A stretch of DNA of 64,000 nucleotides. Source: Beijerinckiaceae bacterium. GTDB taxonomy: Bacteria > Pseudomonadota > Alphaproteobacteria > Rhizobiales > Beijerinckiaceae. The stretch covers positions 62,001-126,000 of the forward strand of contig CANGBX010000005.1 of assembly GCA_947452455.1 (NCBI GenBank). Reading direction: 5' to 3'. Below the pieces are notes generated by a model. It did no database searches. It was given only the letters and a program-made list of their open reading frames with translations, and was not told where the DNA came from. The position numbers and the translations under genes were made by a program. Below are positions 1 through 8,479 of the stretch, one piece after another. The stretch's first letter is position 1. The number at the start of each line of letters is the position of its first letter.

Positions 1-3000
1 CTGACGGCGGCTTTGGCGGGGCCGTGGTTCATTGATTGGACGGCCCATCGCGGCTGGGTCGAATCAGAGCTGGCGCGCATCACCGCCACGCGCGTGCGCG
101 TGAATGGCGAGGTCGATCTCAAGCTGCTGCCCGTGCCGAAATTGAGCCTGCGTGATGTGCGTGTCACCAGCAACCGCGCTGATGGCCCCGTGCTTGATAT
201 TGGCCGCCTGCGTTTCGAACTCTCGGCCACCTCACTGCTGCGCGGGGAGTTGCGGTTTCTTGATGCTGAGCTGGAACGCCCGCAATTGTCATTGAACCTT
301 CTGGAAGATGGGCGGCTGCTCTCTCCGGGGATTCCTTATGTCTCGGCCACCGGTGTGCAAATTGAAAAGCTCACCGTGCGTGATGGCTCGTTGGCGTTTC
401 GCAAGCCCGGACAGAATGATCCGGTTGTCATCGGCGGGTTGGATTTTACAGGCGAGGCAAATTCGCTCGTTGGGCCTTACCGCGGCTCTGGTTCACTGCG
501 TTTGGGTTCAACACCCGTCAAATGGCGTTTTTCGACAAGCGCCATTGAGCAGGATCGGCTGCGCACCAAACTCATCATTGATGAATCGCCGCTCAATCCC
601 CGCGCCGATTTTGATGGATCTTTGAGTTTTGCAGGCGATCTGTCCGGCAGCGCCTTGTCGTTCGAAGGCCCGGTGATTTTCTCAGCCACCATGCGGCTGT
701 CTGGTCTCAATTTGCCGTGGCGTCTCACGGGGCAGATGAAAGCCAGTCATGCTGGCGTGGCGATGGAAGAAGCGGAGCTGCGCGCTGGCGAAGACGAGCG
801 CGCGCTGATTGCCAATGGCGCGTGGTCTTTCGAGCGCCTGCCTGAGCCGCGTGCGCGCATCCAAATGCAAGCACGCCAACTTGATCTCGATCGTCTTTTA
901 GGCGCGCCCAATCGGCCAGCGGGGCGGCGCTTGTCTGCGCTTTTTGCAGACGCTTTGGCAGATCGCAGTCTGTCCGAGCCATGGCCATTCCAGCTCGAGG
1001 CCAAGTTAGAAGCTCCGAATGTGCTTCTGGCAGGCGAGGCTTTTTCTGATCTGCGTAGCGAGCTCACTCTCTCAGGCCGTGATTTGCCGCGCATCAAATT
1101 CTCCGCACAAGCGCCTGCGCGCGCCTCTGTGCTGCTGGATGGCACTTTCGAGACGGGGGCTGCAGCCTCTTTCCGCGGCCGAACGGAGATGATTGCGCGC
1201 GATATCCCGCGCTTGGCGAGTTACCTGACTTTGCTTGATCCCGATGCGATGCGCTGGCGCGATTTGCCTTTCCGCGCCATCGAGCTTTCGGGTGATGTTG
1301 ATGTGTCAGGCGTTGGCGCCATCGGGCGCCAATTGCATGTGCGTTTGGATCGCTCGGATTTTTCCGGCGCGCTGGCCTATACGCGCGCACAAGGGACAGA
1401 GCGGGCACGGCTCTTTGCCGATCTCACGTCAGACGCGCTCGATTTAGAAGATTTGCCCGAGCTTGCAGGGCCCATGCGTCTAACCAGTGACATGGATGTC
1501 TCGCTGGCATTAGAGGCGCGCGCTGTTCGCCTCGAGCGTTTGGGCGCAGGCGTGGTGGATGCCGGGCGCATCGGTTTGCGGCTTGTCAAAGATGCGCGCG
1601 AGACGCGGCTTGAAAAATTCAATGTCGACAATATCGGCGGGGCAAGTTTTTCCCTGCGCGGTCGCTTTGGTGATGCAGGGCATGATCTGACTGCACAAGT
1701 CGATGCGCGCAGGCTCAATGATCTGTCAAATCTTTTGCTGCGCATTGCGCCCGGCTCCTGGAGCGAGGCTCTGTCACAGCGCGCGGTTGCTTTGTCGCCG
1801 TTGCGCATGGATGCGGCTTTGCGCGGGCGCGATTGGATGAAGCCCGATGATCTGCGGTTGGAGGGAACAGCGCGCGGCACAAAATTCAATCTGGCGCTGA
1901 AGCCCAATGCAGATAGCGCGGATATCACAGGTCTTGCTGAAAATCCCGATGCCGGGCTTTTGCTGCGCCAATTGGGTCTAGAAACTTTGCCGATCAACAA
2001 TCCCGGCACTGGGCGCTTTCAATTGCGCGCGACGGGCAATGGCAGCAAAGGTTTTGCGGGGAATGCGTCACTTGCTGCTGCGCGGGTGGATGTGGTGGCA
2101 GAGGGTCGCGCTTCGGGCACACTTGATGCACCAGATCTGCGCAGCACATTACGTCTGCGCTCCAATGATGCCAGCCAATTTCTGCGCCTCGTCGGCTTTG
2201 GTCTCCCAGATCTCAGTGCCAGCCTTCCTTTGGAAATAGGCGCTGATCTTGTGATCAGCAAAGAGACCATTGCGTTTGATAATCTTTCGGGCCTTGCCGC
2301 AGGTTCTTTTCTCAATGGCGCGTTGCGCAGCCAAGAGCGCGATGGCTTTCTGCGCTGGTCGGGTCGCTTGAAGACCGATCGTTTGGGTCTGCCCACGCTC
2401 GCCATGCTCTCGCTTGGCCCCATGCCGGCAGTGCCCCGTGGTGCGGTCTGGCCTGAGCAGAAATTCGCGCCCGGTCTGGTCGAGACGCCGCGCATGAAAA
2501 TCGAGATCAGCGCGGGCGAATTTGATCTTGCAGAAAATCTCGTTGCGCGCGAAGCGCAATTTGCTTTGCAGCTTGAGCCCGGTCTCGTCGGGCTTGAAAA
2601 TGTGCGTATGAAATTAGGTGAGGGTCAGCTCGCAGGCCAACTCGCTTTGCGCCGCACGGCAGAAGGTGTGGCGTTGCTGGCCAAAGCCGATTTGACCAAT
2701 CTCGCACTCCCGCAAGGGCCTGTGGCGGGTCGTCTGTCGGGACATGTCGAGCTCACCTCAACAGGTCTGTCACATGCCGAATTGGCCGCTGGCCTGACGG
2801 GCGAAGGCCAAGCGCAGATTGACGGACTGACTATTGCGAATGCGGATGCAACAGGCATTGCGCGTTTGATTGCCAGCGTGGATCGCGGACAGGTCAATGT
2901 CGATGAGCGTGATTTGCGCGTAGCTCTGTTGCGTGAGTTTGAGCGTGCGCCTTTTGCAGGCGGCAAGCGCGAATTTCTTTTGAACGGGGCAGGGGGCGTC

Positions 3001-3384
3001 TTGCGCTTCCAATCATTTGACGAGCCGCGCCTGTCCTTGGGCTTTGATGCGCGCCAATGGATGCAAGAGGCGCGCGTGACGCTCACCTCTCCCACGCGCC
3101 CACGCGATTGGACGGGCGAGGCTCCCGCCGCCACGCTGATGTGGCAGGGCCGCACAGGCGCTATGCAGCGCACAGTTGATGCAGCGCCTTTGTTCAATGC
3201 CATTTCCGCGCGCGCCATCATCCGCGAGACAGCACGCGCCGAAGCCCTGGATGAAGATATTCGTGAGCGTGCGGCTATCCAGCGGCGTGTGAAAGCGCTT
3301 GAATTTCTGCGCCGCCGCGAGCGGGAGATTGTTCTCTTCCAGCAGGAAGAGCGTCGCCGGATTGAGGCGCCGCGCCAGCGCTAA
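1..3384 (+). CDS. AsmA family protein (5' end outside window)
   Basis: This large envelope protein of the AsmA family is cut by the left edge: the frame is open from base 1, and the first residues (LTAALAGPWFIDW) look like the end of an N-terminal membrane helix. About 1127 residues are visible. The start of the AsmA domain follows (RVRVNGEVDLKLLPVPKLSL), then long beta-rich sequence, and near the end an AsmA-C-like stretch (GHVELTSTGLSHAELAAGL, GEGQAQIDGLTIANADATG). The C-terminus is charged and Arg/Glu-rich. AsmA-like proteins are inner-membrane-anchored periplasmic proteins linked to outer-membrane assembly or lipid transfer; which role applies here cannot be read from sequence. No downstream gene is on the same strand before thyA. 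Confidence 0.85.
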   Translation: MTAALAGPWFIDWTAHRGWVESELARITATRVRVNGEVDLKLLPVPKLSLRDVRVTSNRADGPVLDIGRLRFELSATSLLRGELRFLDAELERPQLSLNLLEDGRLLSPGIPYVSATGVQIEKLTVRDGSLAFRKPGQNDPVVIGGLDFTGEANSLVGPYRGSGSLRLGSTPVKWRFSTSAIEQDRLRTKLIIDESPLNPRADFDGSLSFAGDLSGSALSFEGPVIFSATMRLSGLNLPWRLTGQMKASHAGVAMEEAELRAGEDERALIANGAWSFERLPEPRARIQMQARQLDLDRLLGAPNRPAGRRLSALFADALADRSLSEPWPFQLEAKLEAPNVLLAGEAFSDLRSELTLSGRDLPRIKFSAQAPARASVLLDGTFETGAAASFRGRTEMIARDIPRLASYLTLLDPDAMRWRDLPFRAIELSGDVDVSGVGAIGRQLHVRLDRSDFSGALAYTRAQGTERARLFADLTSDALDLEDLPELAGPMRLTSDMDVSLALEARAVRLERLGAGVVDAGRIGLRLVKDARETRLEKFNVDNIGGASFSLRGRFGDAGHDLTAQVDARRLNDLSNLLLRIAPGSWSEALSQRAVALSPLRMDAALRGRDWMKPDDLRLEGTARGTKFNLALKPNADSADITGLAENPDAGLLLRQLGLETLPINNPGTGRFQLRATGNGSKGFAGNASLAAARVDVVAEGRASGTLDAPDLRSTLRLRSNDASQFLRLVGFGLPDLSASLPLEIGADLVISKETIAFDNLSGLAAGSFLNGALRSQERDGFLRWSGRLKTDRLGLPTLAMLSLGPMPAVPRGAVWPEQKFAPGLVETPRMKIEISAGEFDLAENLVAREAQFALQLEPGLVGLENVRMKLGEGQLAGQLALRRTAEGVALLAKADLTNLALPQGPVAGRLSGHVELTSTGLSHAELAAGLTGEGQAQIDGLTIANADATGIARLIASVDRGQVNVDERDLRVALLREFERAPFAGGKREFLLNGAGGVLRFQSFDEPRLSLGFDARQWMQEARVTLTSPTRPRDWTGEAPAATLMWQGRTGAMQRTVDAAPLFNAISARAIIRETARAEALDEDIRERAAIQRRVKALEFLRRREREIVLFQQEERRRIEAPRQR

Positions 3385-3401
3385 GGCGCAGAGTTTTTGT
3401 C

Positions 3402-3620
3402 TCAGGCCTCATTTTTCGCGCGATTGAAAAGATAAACGCGAATGGCAGATGAGAGATTGGCATCGCCGCGCGTGGAATCAATTTCCGTGACAAGGGCCGC
3501 CAGCGAAATGGCGCGTTCTTGCGCGCAATCTTTCAACGCACTCCAGAATGCATCTTCCAACGAGATGGATGTGCGGTGTCCGGCAATGACGAGCGAATGT
3601 TTGATGACGCGCGCCGTCAT
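3402..3620 (-). CDS. Ribbon-helix-helix domain protein
   Basis: A 72-residue protein with the layout of the alphaproteobacterial RHH_4-type family: a short strand (KHSLVIAGHRTSISLEDAFW) followed by two helices (ALKDCAQERAISLAALVTEI). The 'GHRTSISLEDAFWSAL' core is typical of this family, which is presumed to bind DNA as a dimer; no target is known here. Its ATG overlaps the stop codon of the upstream DUF4169-like gene (TGA within ATGA at 3617-3620), so the two are probably translationally coupled and expressed with sspB. Confidence 0.8.
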   Translation of the reverse strand: MTARVIKHSLVIAGHRTSISLEDAFWSALKDCAQERAISLAALVTEIDSTRGDANLSSAIRVYLFNRAKNEA

Positions 3621-3802
3621 TCTGTGTCTGTCTCGCGGCGATGAGCTTCGAGCTTTTTGGCTGCAAGCGCGCGCTCAGCTTCAGTCAGCTCGCGCTCTTG
3701 CTTGGTGCGCCCGAAGCTGATGCGGTTCTGCTCGGCCTCTCGCGCAGAATCCGTGCGCGCCTTGCGTTTACGCGCCATGCGGAGATTGACGATCTCGCCC
3801 AT
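3617..3802 (-). CDS. DUF4169-like small basic protein
   Basis: A 61-residue, highly charged protein beginning MGEIVNLRMARKRKAR and continuing with the pattern 'ISFGRTKQERELTEAERALA', which matches the small DUF4169 family found in alphaproteobacteria. It is probably mostly helical; no catalytic motif is visible. It lies 13 nt downstream of sspB and overlaps the RHH gene by 4 nt, forming an sspB-DUF4169-RHH run on the minus strand. Function is unknown. Confidence 0.75.
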   Translation of the reverse strand: MGEIVNLRMARKRKARTDSAREAEQNRISFGRTKQERELTEAERALAAKKLEAHRRETDTE

Positions 3803-3815
3803 GCGCGTGGTGCTT

Positions 3816-4343
3816 TCAGTGCTTTTTGCGGAAAGCGTCGATGGAGACGACTTTGCCGGGCTCGGCTTCGGCGCTGGCTGCGGTCACATCGGCTGCCGTT
3901 TCCTTACGCGCTTCCGCAGGTGCGAAGACCACGGGGCCGCTGCTCTCATTGGGCTCGAGATCATTGGCGCCATCTTCGGGGGCGGGTTCTTCGACTTCGA
4001 ATTTCAAGCCGAATTGCACGGAGGGATCATAAAACTCGGTTACCGCATCAAACGGCACAAGCAAGCGCTCGGGCACATTGCGGAATGACAGGCCGACCTC
4101 GAAATTGGTTTCGGAGACGGAGAGATCCCAGAACTGATGTTGCAGGATGATCGTCATCACGTCCGGATATTGCTCGCGCATGGCGGTCGACAGCCGGACG
4201 CCGGGCGCATGGGTGCGGAAGGTAATGTAGAAATGGTGCTCTCCGGGCAGGCCTTCTTTGGCCACTTCGCTGAGCACTTTGCGGACAGCTCCACGCAGCG
4301 CGTCCTGAACAAGTAGATCGTAGCGGATAAGGTCGTTCGACAT
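3816..4343 (-). CDS. sspB: SspB-type ClpXP adaptor protein
   Basis: The 175-residue product begins MSNDLIRYDLLVQDALRG, the characteristic start of alphaproteobacterial SspB, followed by the substrate-binding domain (HFYITFRTHAPGV, ILQHQFWDLSV, FNVPERL-like segment). The C-terminal third is acidic and low in complexity and ends VVSIDAFRKKH, in the position of the short ClpX-docking tail. SspB delivers ssrA-tagged proteins to ClpXP. Its neighbour on the same strand is the permuted ssrA gene itself, so tag and adaptor are side by side. I chose ATG at 4343; a GTG at 4358 would add five residues. Confidence 0.9.
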   Translation of the reverse strand: MSNDLIRYDLLVQDALRGAVRKVLSEVAKEGLPGEHHFYITFRTHAPGVRLSTAMREQYPDVMTIILQHQFWDLSVSETNFEVGLSFRNVPERLLVPFDAVTEFYDPSVQFGLKFEVEEPAPEDGANDLEPNESSGPVVFAPAEARKETAADVTAASAEAEPGKVVSIDAFRKKH

Positions 4344-4359
4344 ATCTATTCCAGGCACA

Positions 4360-4397
4360 CCAAAATGAAGTGGAGGCTTCTGTTGCCAGGTGCCTCC
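4360..4397 (-). terminator. Hairpin at the 3' end of ssrA
   Basis: On the minus strand GGAGGC and GCCTCC (4397-4392 and 4377-4372) can pair around a 14-nt loop, followed by ACTTCATTTT. It lies just past the tmRNA coding piece and before sspB. It may end ssrA transcription or be part of precursor processing. Confidence 0.5.
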
Positions 4398-4690
4398 GAA
4401 CCCCGCCTAGAAGTGCTACCCCCTAGGGCTTAATTCCCAGTGACGGCACAGCTTACGCTGCGACGGCGACCGGAGCATAGTTGTCATTGGCAACTATAAG
4501 GTTTGACCCGATAACGGCGGTATCATGCCGAGCAAAAGAGCACCCTTTACGCCCCCGTCGATCCTATTTCGCCCCCGCCGCAGCCAGCCTTGGTGAGACT
4601 GGCTCTGGTGGAGGCGCCGGGTACCGCCCCCGGGTCCGGATGGTTTATTACGGAGTCCATTTATCGCCATATCCGTCTTGCGACGGCACT
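4398..4690 (-). ncRNA. ssrA: Circularly permuted two-piece tmRNA
   Basis: Read on the minus strand, the acceptor piece comes first and ends in CGCCTCC-ACCA, with the CCA at 4608-4606. A roughly 29-nt spacer hairpin (4605-4577) follows, then the coding piece beginning GGGGGCGAAATAGGATCGAC at 4576. GGGGGCG pairs with CGCCTCC to form the acceptor stem with one G-U. The tag reading frame is 4491-4453, GCC AAT GAC ... GCG TAA, encoding ANDNYAPVAVAA and a stop. This is the permuted, two-molecule tmRNA known from alphaproteobacteria. The outer limits (about 4398 and 4690) are estimates. Confidence 0.92.
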
Positions 4691-4861
4691 TTTGAATATA
4701 GGCGCTCTGAGCCTTTCCGGAAAGGGGCGGCTTTGTCACGGGAAACGATGTTTTCCCAAGCCGAATTGCCCTCTCGCCTTTCAAGGAGAGGGTCCGAAAG
4801 GGTAATTTCTGCCCGATAAAGGGTGCCTCGCACCTGCCTTTTCCGGATTCGCGAAAAAACC

Positions 4862-5656
4862 ATGCGCCAATATCAAGACCTTCTTCGTCGCATTCTCACC
4901 GAAGGCGTGGCCAAATCCGACCGCACGGGCACGGGCACGACTTCCGTCTTCGGTCATCAGATGCGTTTTGACCTTGCGGAAGGCTTTCCGCTGGTGACGA
5001 CCAAGAAGCTGCATCTGCGCTCCATCATCCATGAATTGCTCTGGTTCATCGCCGGCGACACCAACATCGCCTATCTCAAAGAGAATGGCGTGAGCATCTG
5101 GGATGAATGGGCCGATGAGAACGGCAATCTCGGTCCGGTCTATGGCAAGCAGTGGCGCTCATGGGAAGGCGCTGATGGCACAACGCGCGATCAGATTTCC
5201 TGGCTGATCGAAGAGATCAAGCGCAATCCTGACTCGCGCCGACTTGTGATCTCGGCATGGAATGTCGCTGACATCGACAAGATGAAGCTCGCGCCGTGCC
5301 ATTGCCTGTTTCAATTCTATGTCGCTGACGGAAAGCTGTCTTGCCAGCTCTATCAGCGCTCGGCCGATGTGTTTCTCGGCGTGCCGTTCAATATCGCAAG
5401 CTATGCTTTGCTGACGCATATGGTGGCGCAAGCAACCGGCTTGGGTGTGGGTGATTTCGTGCACACATTTGGTGATGCGCATCTCTATTCCAACCATATG
5501 GAACAGACACATTTGCAATTGTCGCGTGAGCCGCGTCCCTTGCCCAAGCTTGTGCTGGATCCATCGGTGAAGAGCCTGTTCGATTTCCGTTTTGAGCATA
5601 TTGCGATCGAAGGTTACGATCCCCATCCCGCCATCAAAGCGCCTGTTGCGGTTTGA
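4862..5656 (+). CDS. thyA: Thymidylate synthase ThyA
   Basis: The 264-residue protein has the length and near-complete sequence pattern of ThyA, which methylates dUMP to dTMP using 5,10-methylene-tetrahydrofolate. Visible are the folate/phosphate region [18 protein letters not shown], the [17 protein letters not shown] block, the catalytic cysteine in [12 protein letters not shown], the [17 protein letters not shown] segment, and the C-terminal IKAPVAV. The start at 4862 gives [10 protein letters not shown], aligning with the family N-terminus; no strong ribosome site precedes it. It is followed 14 nt later by folA, pairing dTMP synthesis with regeneration of the dihydrofolate it produces. 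Confidence 0.97.
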   Translation: MRQYQDLLRRILTEGVAKSDRTGTGTTSVFGHQMRFDLAEGFPLVTTKKLHLRSIIHELLWFIAGDTNIAYLKENGVSIWDEWADENGNLGPVYGKQWRSWEGADGTTRDQISWLIEEIKRNPDSRRLVISAWNVADIDKMKLAPCHCLFQFYVADGKLSCQLYQRSADVFLGVPFNIASYALLTHMVAQATGLGVGDFVHTFGDAHLYSNHMEQTHLQLSREPRPLPKLVLDPSVKSLFDFRFEHIAIEGYDPHPAIKAPVAV

Positions 5657-5670
5657 TTGAAGGACTCACC

Positions 5671-6207
5671 ATGTCTCTGCCGCTTGTGTTCATCGTCGCT
5701 GTTGCCAAAAACGGCGTGATCGGCGGCGACAATCAATTGCTCTGGCGCCTGTCGGGCGATCTGAAGCGTTTTAAGGCGCTGACCATGGGCAAGCCCATGA
5801 TCATGGGTCGCAAGACATTCGACTCCATCGGCAAGCCTTTGCCCGGACGCGAGACTATTGTGGTGACGCGTGATCGTTTGTGGGCGCGCGAGGGTGTGCA
5901 TGTCGCGCGCGATCTCGATGGCGCTGTCGCAATGGCTGACAAACTGGGGCAGGCCATGGGAGCCAGCGAGGTGACCGTGGTCGGCGGGGCCGAGATTTAC
6001 CGCCAGCTCTTGCCCCGTGCCGCGCGGGTCGAATGGACCGAGGTCGATCTGGCACCCGCAGGCGATGCCCGTTTCGAGCCCCTCGACCCCCGCGAGTGGC
6101 GCGAGAGCGCTCGGGAGGCCCATTTCCGCAACCCGGAGGCGAAGGACGAGGCTGATTACGCCTTTGTCACTTATCAGCGGATCACAAACGGGTTAGCACC
6201 GCGTTGA
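5671..6207 (+). CDS. folA: Dihydrofolate reductase
   Basis: This 178-residue protein reduces dihydrofolate to tetrahydrofolate with NADPH. Family features include VAVAKNGVIGGDNQLLWRLSGDLKRFK with the active-site acidic residue, the MGRKTFDSIGKPLPGRETIVVTR NADPH/phosphate region (two adjoining motifs), and VVGGAEIYRQLLP. ATG at 5671 is preceded by GAAGGA; a TTG at 5653 overlapping the thyA stop is less likely. It forms a two-gene unit with thyA. Confidence 0.96.
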   Translation: MSLPLVFIVAVAKNGVIGGDNQLLWRLSGDLKRFKALTMGKPMIMGRKTFDSIGKPLPGRETIVVTRDRLWAREGVHVARDLDGAVAMADKLGQAMGASEVTVVGGAEIYRQLLPRAARVEWTEVDLAPAGDARFEPLDPREWRESAREAHFRNPEAKDEADYAFVTYQRITNGLAPR

Positions 6208-6273
6208 AAGCACCCCTTGGCGTGCTTAACTGATAGCCGAGGCGGCGCAGAGCCGTGGTGAGGAGATTTATTC

Positions 6274-7431
6274 ATGCCGTGGAACAATCAGACCGGCGGC
6301 GGTGGCCCGTGGAAGCCCGGCCCTAAGGGGCCTTGGGGACAGGGACCGCTGGGCGGCGGCAATGGCAGCGGCGGTGGCGGTAATGGCGCGCCCCCCGATC
6401 TCGAAGAGCTTCTGCGGCGCTCTCAGGAAAAATTCCGTCAGGTGATGCCAGGCGGCGCCGGTGGCGCGCGCGGCATTGTTCTGTTTGCGGGTCTGGCTGT
6501 TGCAGCTTGGCTGGCGAGCGGCTTTTACACGATCGGCGCGAATGAAGTCGGCCTCAACATGATCTTTGGTCGTTATGACGCCAAGACCACGTCGGGTCTG
6601 AACTACAATTGGCCGACCCCGATTGGGCATGTGCTGAAATTGCAGGTGACCGATCGCAACTCGACGGAAGTCGGCTTCCGTGCGCGTGAAGATGGTCGTC
6701 GCTCTAATGTGCAGACGCAGGTCGACGTGCCGGAAGAAAGCCTGATGCTCACGGGCGATGAAAATATCGCCGATGTGAAATTCCGCGTGATCTGGCAGAT
6801 CGATCCGGTGCGTCCGGAAGATTATGCTTTCAACGTGCGTGAGCCGCGCGAGACCGTGCGGGCTGTGGCTGAAAGCGTGATGCGTGAGATTGTCGGTCGC
6901 ACGGCGATCCAGCGCATTCTGACGGCTGAGCGTAAATTGATCGAGCCTGCCGCGCAGGAACTCACCCAGAAAGTACTCAACGAGTACAAGGCGGGTGTGA
7001 TGATCTTGCAGGTGCAGCTCCTGTCGGTTGATCCGCCGGAGCAAGTGGTGGCGGCATTCCGTGACGTGACGGCGGCCCAGCAGGACCAGGATCGTTTGCG
7101 CAATGAGGCGGAAGCCTATGCCAATCGCGTCGTGCCGGAAGCGCGCGGTGATGCAGCGCGTATCGTCCAGGAGGCGGAAGCCTATCGCGAGCAGACGGTG
7201 AATGAAGCCAAGGGTCAGGCCTCGCGCTTCACGCAGGTCTACCAGCAATACAAGAATGCGCCTGATGTGACGCGCGAGCGTATCTATCTGGAAACGATGG
7301 AGCGCGTGCTCGGCGGCATGAACAAAGTGATCATTGATCAGAATGGTGGCTCGGGCGTTGTGCCCTATCTGCCATTGCAAGGGCTGAACACGCCTGCACC
7401 CCAAGCGCCGCAGGGAGGCTCACAACGATGA
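6274..7431 (+). CDS. hflK: FtsH protease modulator HflK
   Basis: A 385-residue SPFH/band-7 membrane protein. It opens with the Gly/Pro-rich cytosolic tail typical of HflK (MPWNNQTGGGGPW), then one membrane helix at about residues 70-90, then the periplasmic SPFH domain (GLNYNWPTPIG, DENIADVKFRVIWQI) and a long coiled coil rich in Glu/Arg/Ala (QDRLRNEAEAYANRV). HflK and HflC assemble around FtsH and modulate its proteolysis. Its stop overlaps the hflC start by 4 nt. Confidence 0.96.
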   Translation: MPWNNQTGGGGPWKPGPKGPWGQGPLGGGNGSGGGGNGAPPDLEELLRRSQEKFRQVMPGGAGGARGIVLFAGLAVAAWLASGFYTIGANEVGLNMIFGRYDAKTTSGLNYNWPTPIGHVLKLQVTDRNSTEVGFRAREDGRRSNVQTQVDVPEESLMLTGDENIADVKFRVIWQIDPVRPEDYAFNVREPRETVRAVAESVMREIVGRTAIQRILTAERKLIEPAAQELTQKVLNEYKAGVMILQVQLLSVDPPEQVVAAFRDVTAAQQDQDRLRNEAEAYANRVVPEARGDAARIVQEAEAYREQTVNEAKGQASRFTQVYQQYKNAPDVTRERIYLETMERVLGGMNKVIIDQNGGSGVVPYLPLQGLNTPAPQAPQGGSQR

Positions 7432-8327
7432 AAAGCCCCGTCTTCGGCATCGCAGCCGCCATCCTCCTCGTCATCGCCGTGATCGTCGGTGGCGCGTCTC
7501 TCTTCACGGTCGGACAAAACCAGCAGGCACTCGTGTTGCGCTTGGGCGAACCCATTCCCGGGCGCGCCCTTGTCAACAAGCCTGGCCTGCATATGAAAGT
7601 GCCGTTTATCGAAACGGTGACTTTGCTTGATCGTCGTATCCTTGATCTGGAAACGCCGAAGCAGGAAGTGCTGGCGTCCGATAATAACCGCATCGAAGTC
7701 GATGCTTTCTTGCGCTATCGCATTGTCGATGCTTTGCGCTTCTACCAGACGGTCGGCACGATTGAGCGCGCCAACAACCAGCTGGGCTCGGTGCTCTCAT
7801 CAGCTCTGCGCCGTGTGCTGGGTGAAGCGCCGATGGTGCAGATCATCCGCGAGGGTCGCTCGACCCTCATGGTCTCCATCCGTGATCTGGTGAATGGCGA
7901 AGCTGTTCGCCTGGGCGTCGAAGTGGTGGATGTGCGTATTCGCCGCGCCGACCTGCCCAAGCAGATTTCGGACCGCGTGTTTGATCGCATGCGCACCGAG
8001 CGTGCCCGTGAAGCGGCGGAATTCCGCGCGCAGGGGGCCGAGACGGCGCAGCGTATCAGGGCGCGAGCTGACCGCGATGTGGTTGTTTTGCGAGCCGATT
8101 CACAGCGTCAAGCCGACCAGACACGCGGTGAGGGCGATGGGGAAAGAAACCGTATTTTTGCGGAAGCCTATAATGCGGATCCGCAATTCTTCGCCTTTTA
8201 CCGGTCCATGCAGGCCTATGAGACGGGCTTGAAGTCCGCCGATACAAGGCTCATCTTGAGCCCGACCTCGGATTTCTTCCGCTTCTTCGGCCAGCCGGAC
8301 GGAAAAAAGCCTGCGCCTGCGCGATAA
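7428..8327 (+). CDS. hflC: FtsH protease modulator HflC
   Basis: A 299-residue SPFH protein with an N-terminal membrane helix (IAAAILLVIAVIVGGASLF), the motif GQNQQALVLRLGEP and PGLHMKVPFIETVTLLDRR, and the typical C-terminus EAYNADPQFFAFYRSMQAYE...LILSPTSDFFRFF. It partners HflK in the inner membrane. It is translationally coupled to hflK (ATGA at 7428) and is followed 152 nt later by the DegP-type protease, a common alphaproteobacterial membrane/periplasm quality-control order. Confidence 0.96.
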   Translation: MKSPVFGIAAAILLVIAVIVGGASLFTVGQNQQALVLRLGEPIPGRALVNKPGLHMKVPFIETVTLLDRRILDLETPKQEVLASDNNRIEVDAFLRYRIVDALRFYQTVGTIERANNQLGSVLSSALRRVLGEAPMVQIIREGRSTLMVSIRDLVNGEAVRLGVEVVDVRIRRADLPKQISDRVFDRMRTERAREAAEFRAQGAETAQRIRARADRDVVVLRADSQRQADQTRGEGDGERNRIFAEAYNADPQFFAFYRSMQAYETGLKSADTRLILSPTSDFFRFFGQPDGKKPAPAR

Positions 8328-8370
8328 AAGCCGGCAGGGCTGGCTTTAGAAAAATTCGACCCTAAGTTAG

Positions 8371-8396
8371 GTGGCAGGCCCTCGCGGGCCTGCCAC
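8371..8396. repeat. Perfect inverted repeat between hflC and degP
   Basis: GTGGCAGGCCC and GGGCCTGCCAC pair perfectly over 11 bp around TCGC. No T-run follows, so it is not a classic intrinsic terminator; it could be a partial terminator, an mRNA-stabilising hairpin or a processing site at the end of hflKC. Confidence 0.7.
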
Positions 8397-8426
8397 ATGG
8401 ATGACAAGATCGTGGATGACAAGATC
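8397..8426 (+). repeat. 15-bp tandem repeat upstream of degP
   Basis: ATGGATGACAAGATC is followed directly by GTGGATGACAAGATC and a third, degenerate unit (GTCAACGACAATG). The phase is a multiple of three, giving a 19-codon open frame (8397-8456) encoding MDDKIVDDKIVNDNVLFRP, which ends 23 nt before degP. No ribosome site precedes it. Confidence 0.6.
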
Positions 8427-8479
8427 GTCAACGACAATGTTTTGTTCCGGCCCTGAGCAGTATTTGAGGAAGGCCCAAG

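Noticed and set aside
4823-4861. Longer thyA start at 4823
   Set aside because: Adds 13 residues absent from ThyA; the 264-residue form fits the family.
6268-7404. A 378-codon minus-strand open frame across hflK
   Set aside because: Fully antisense to an unmistakable hflK; His/Arg-rich translation typical of an antisense shadow in GC-rich DNA, no ribosome site or family.
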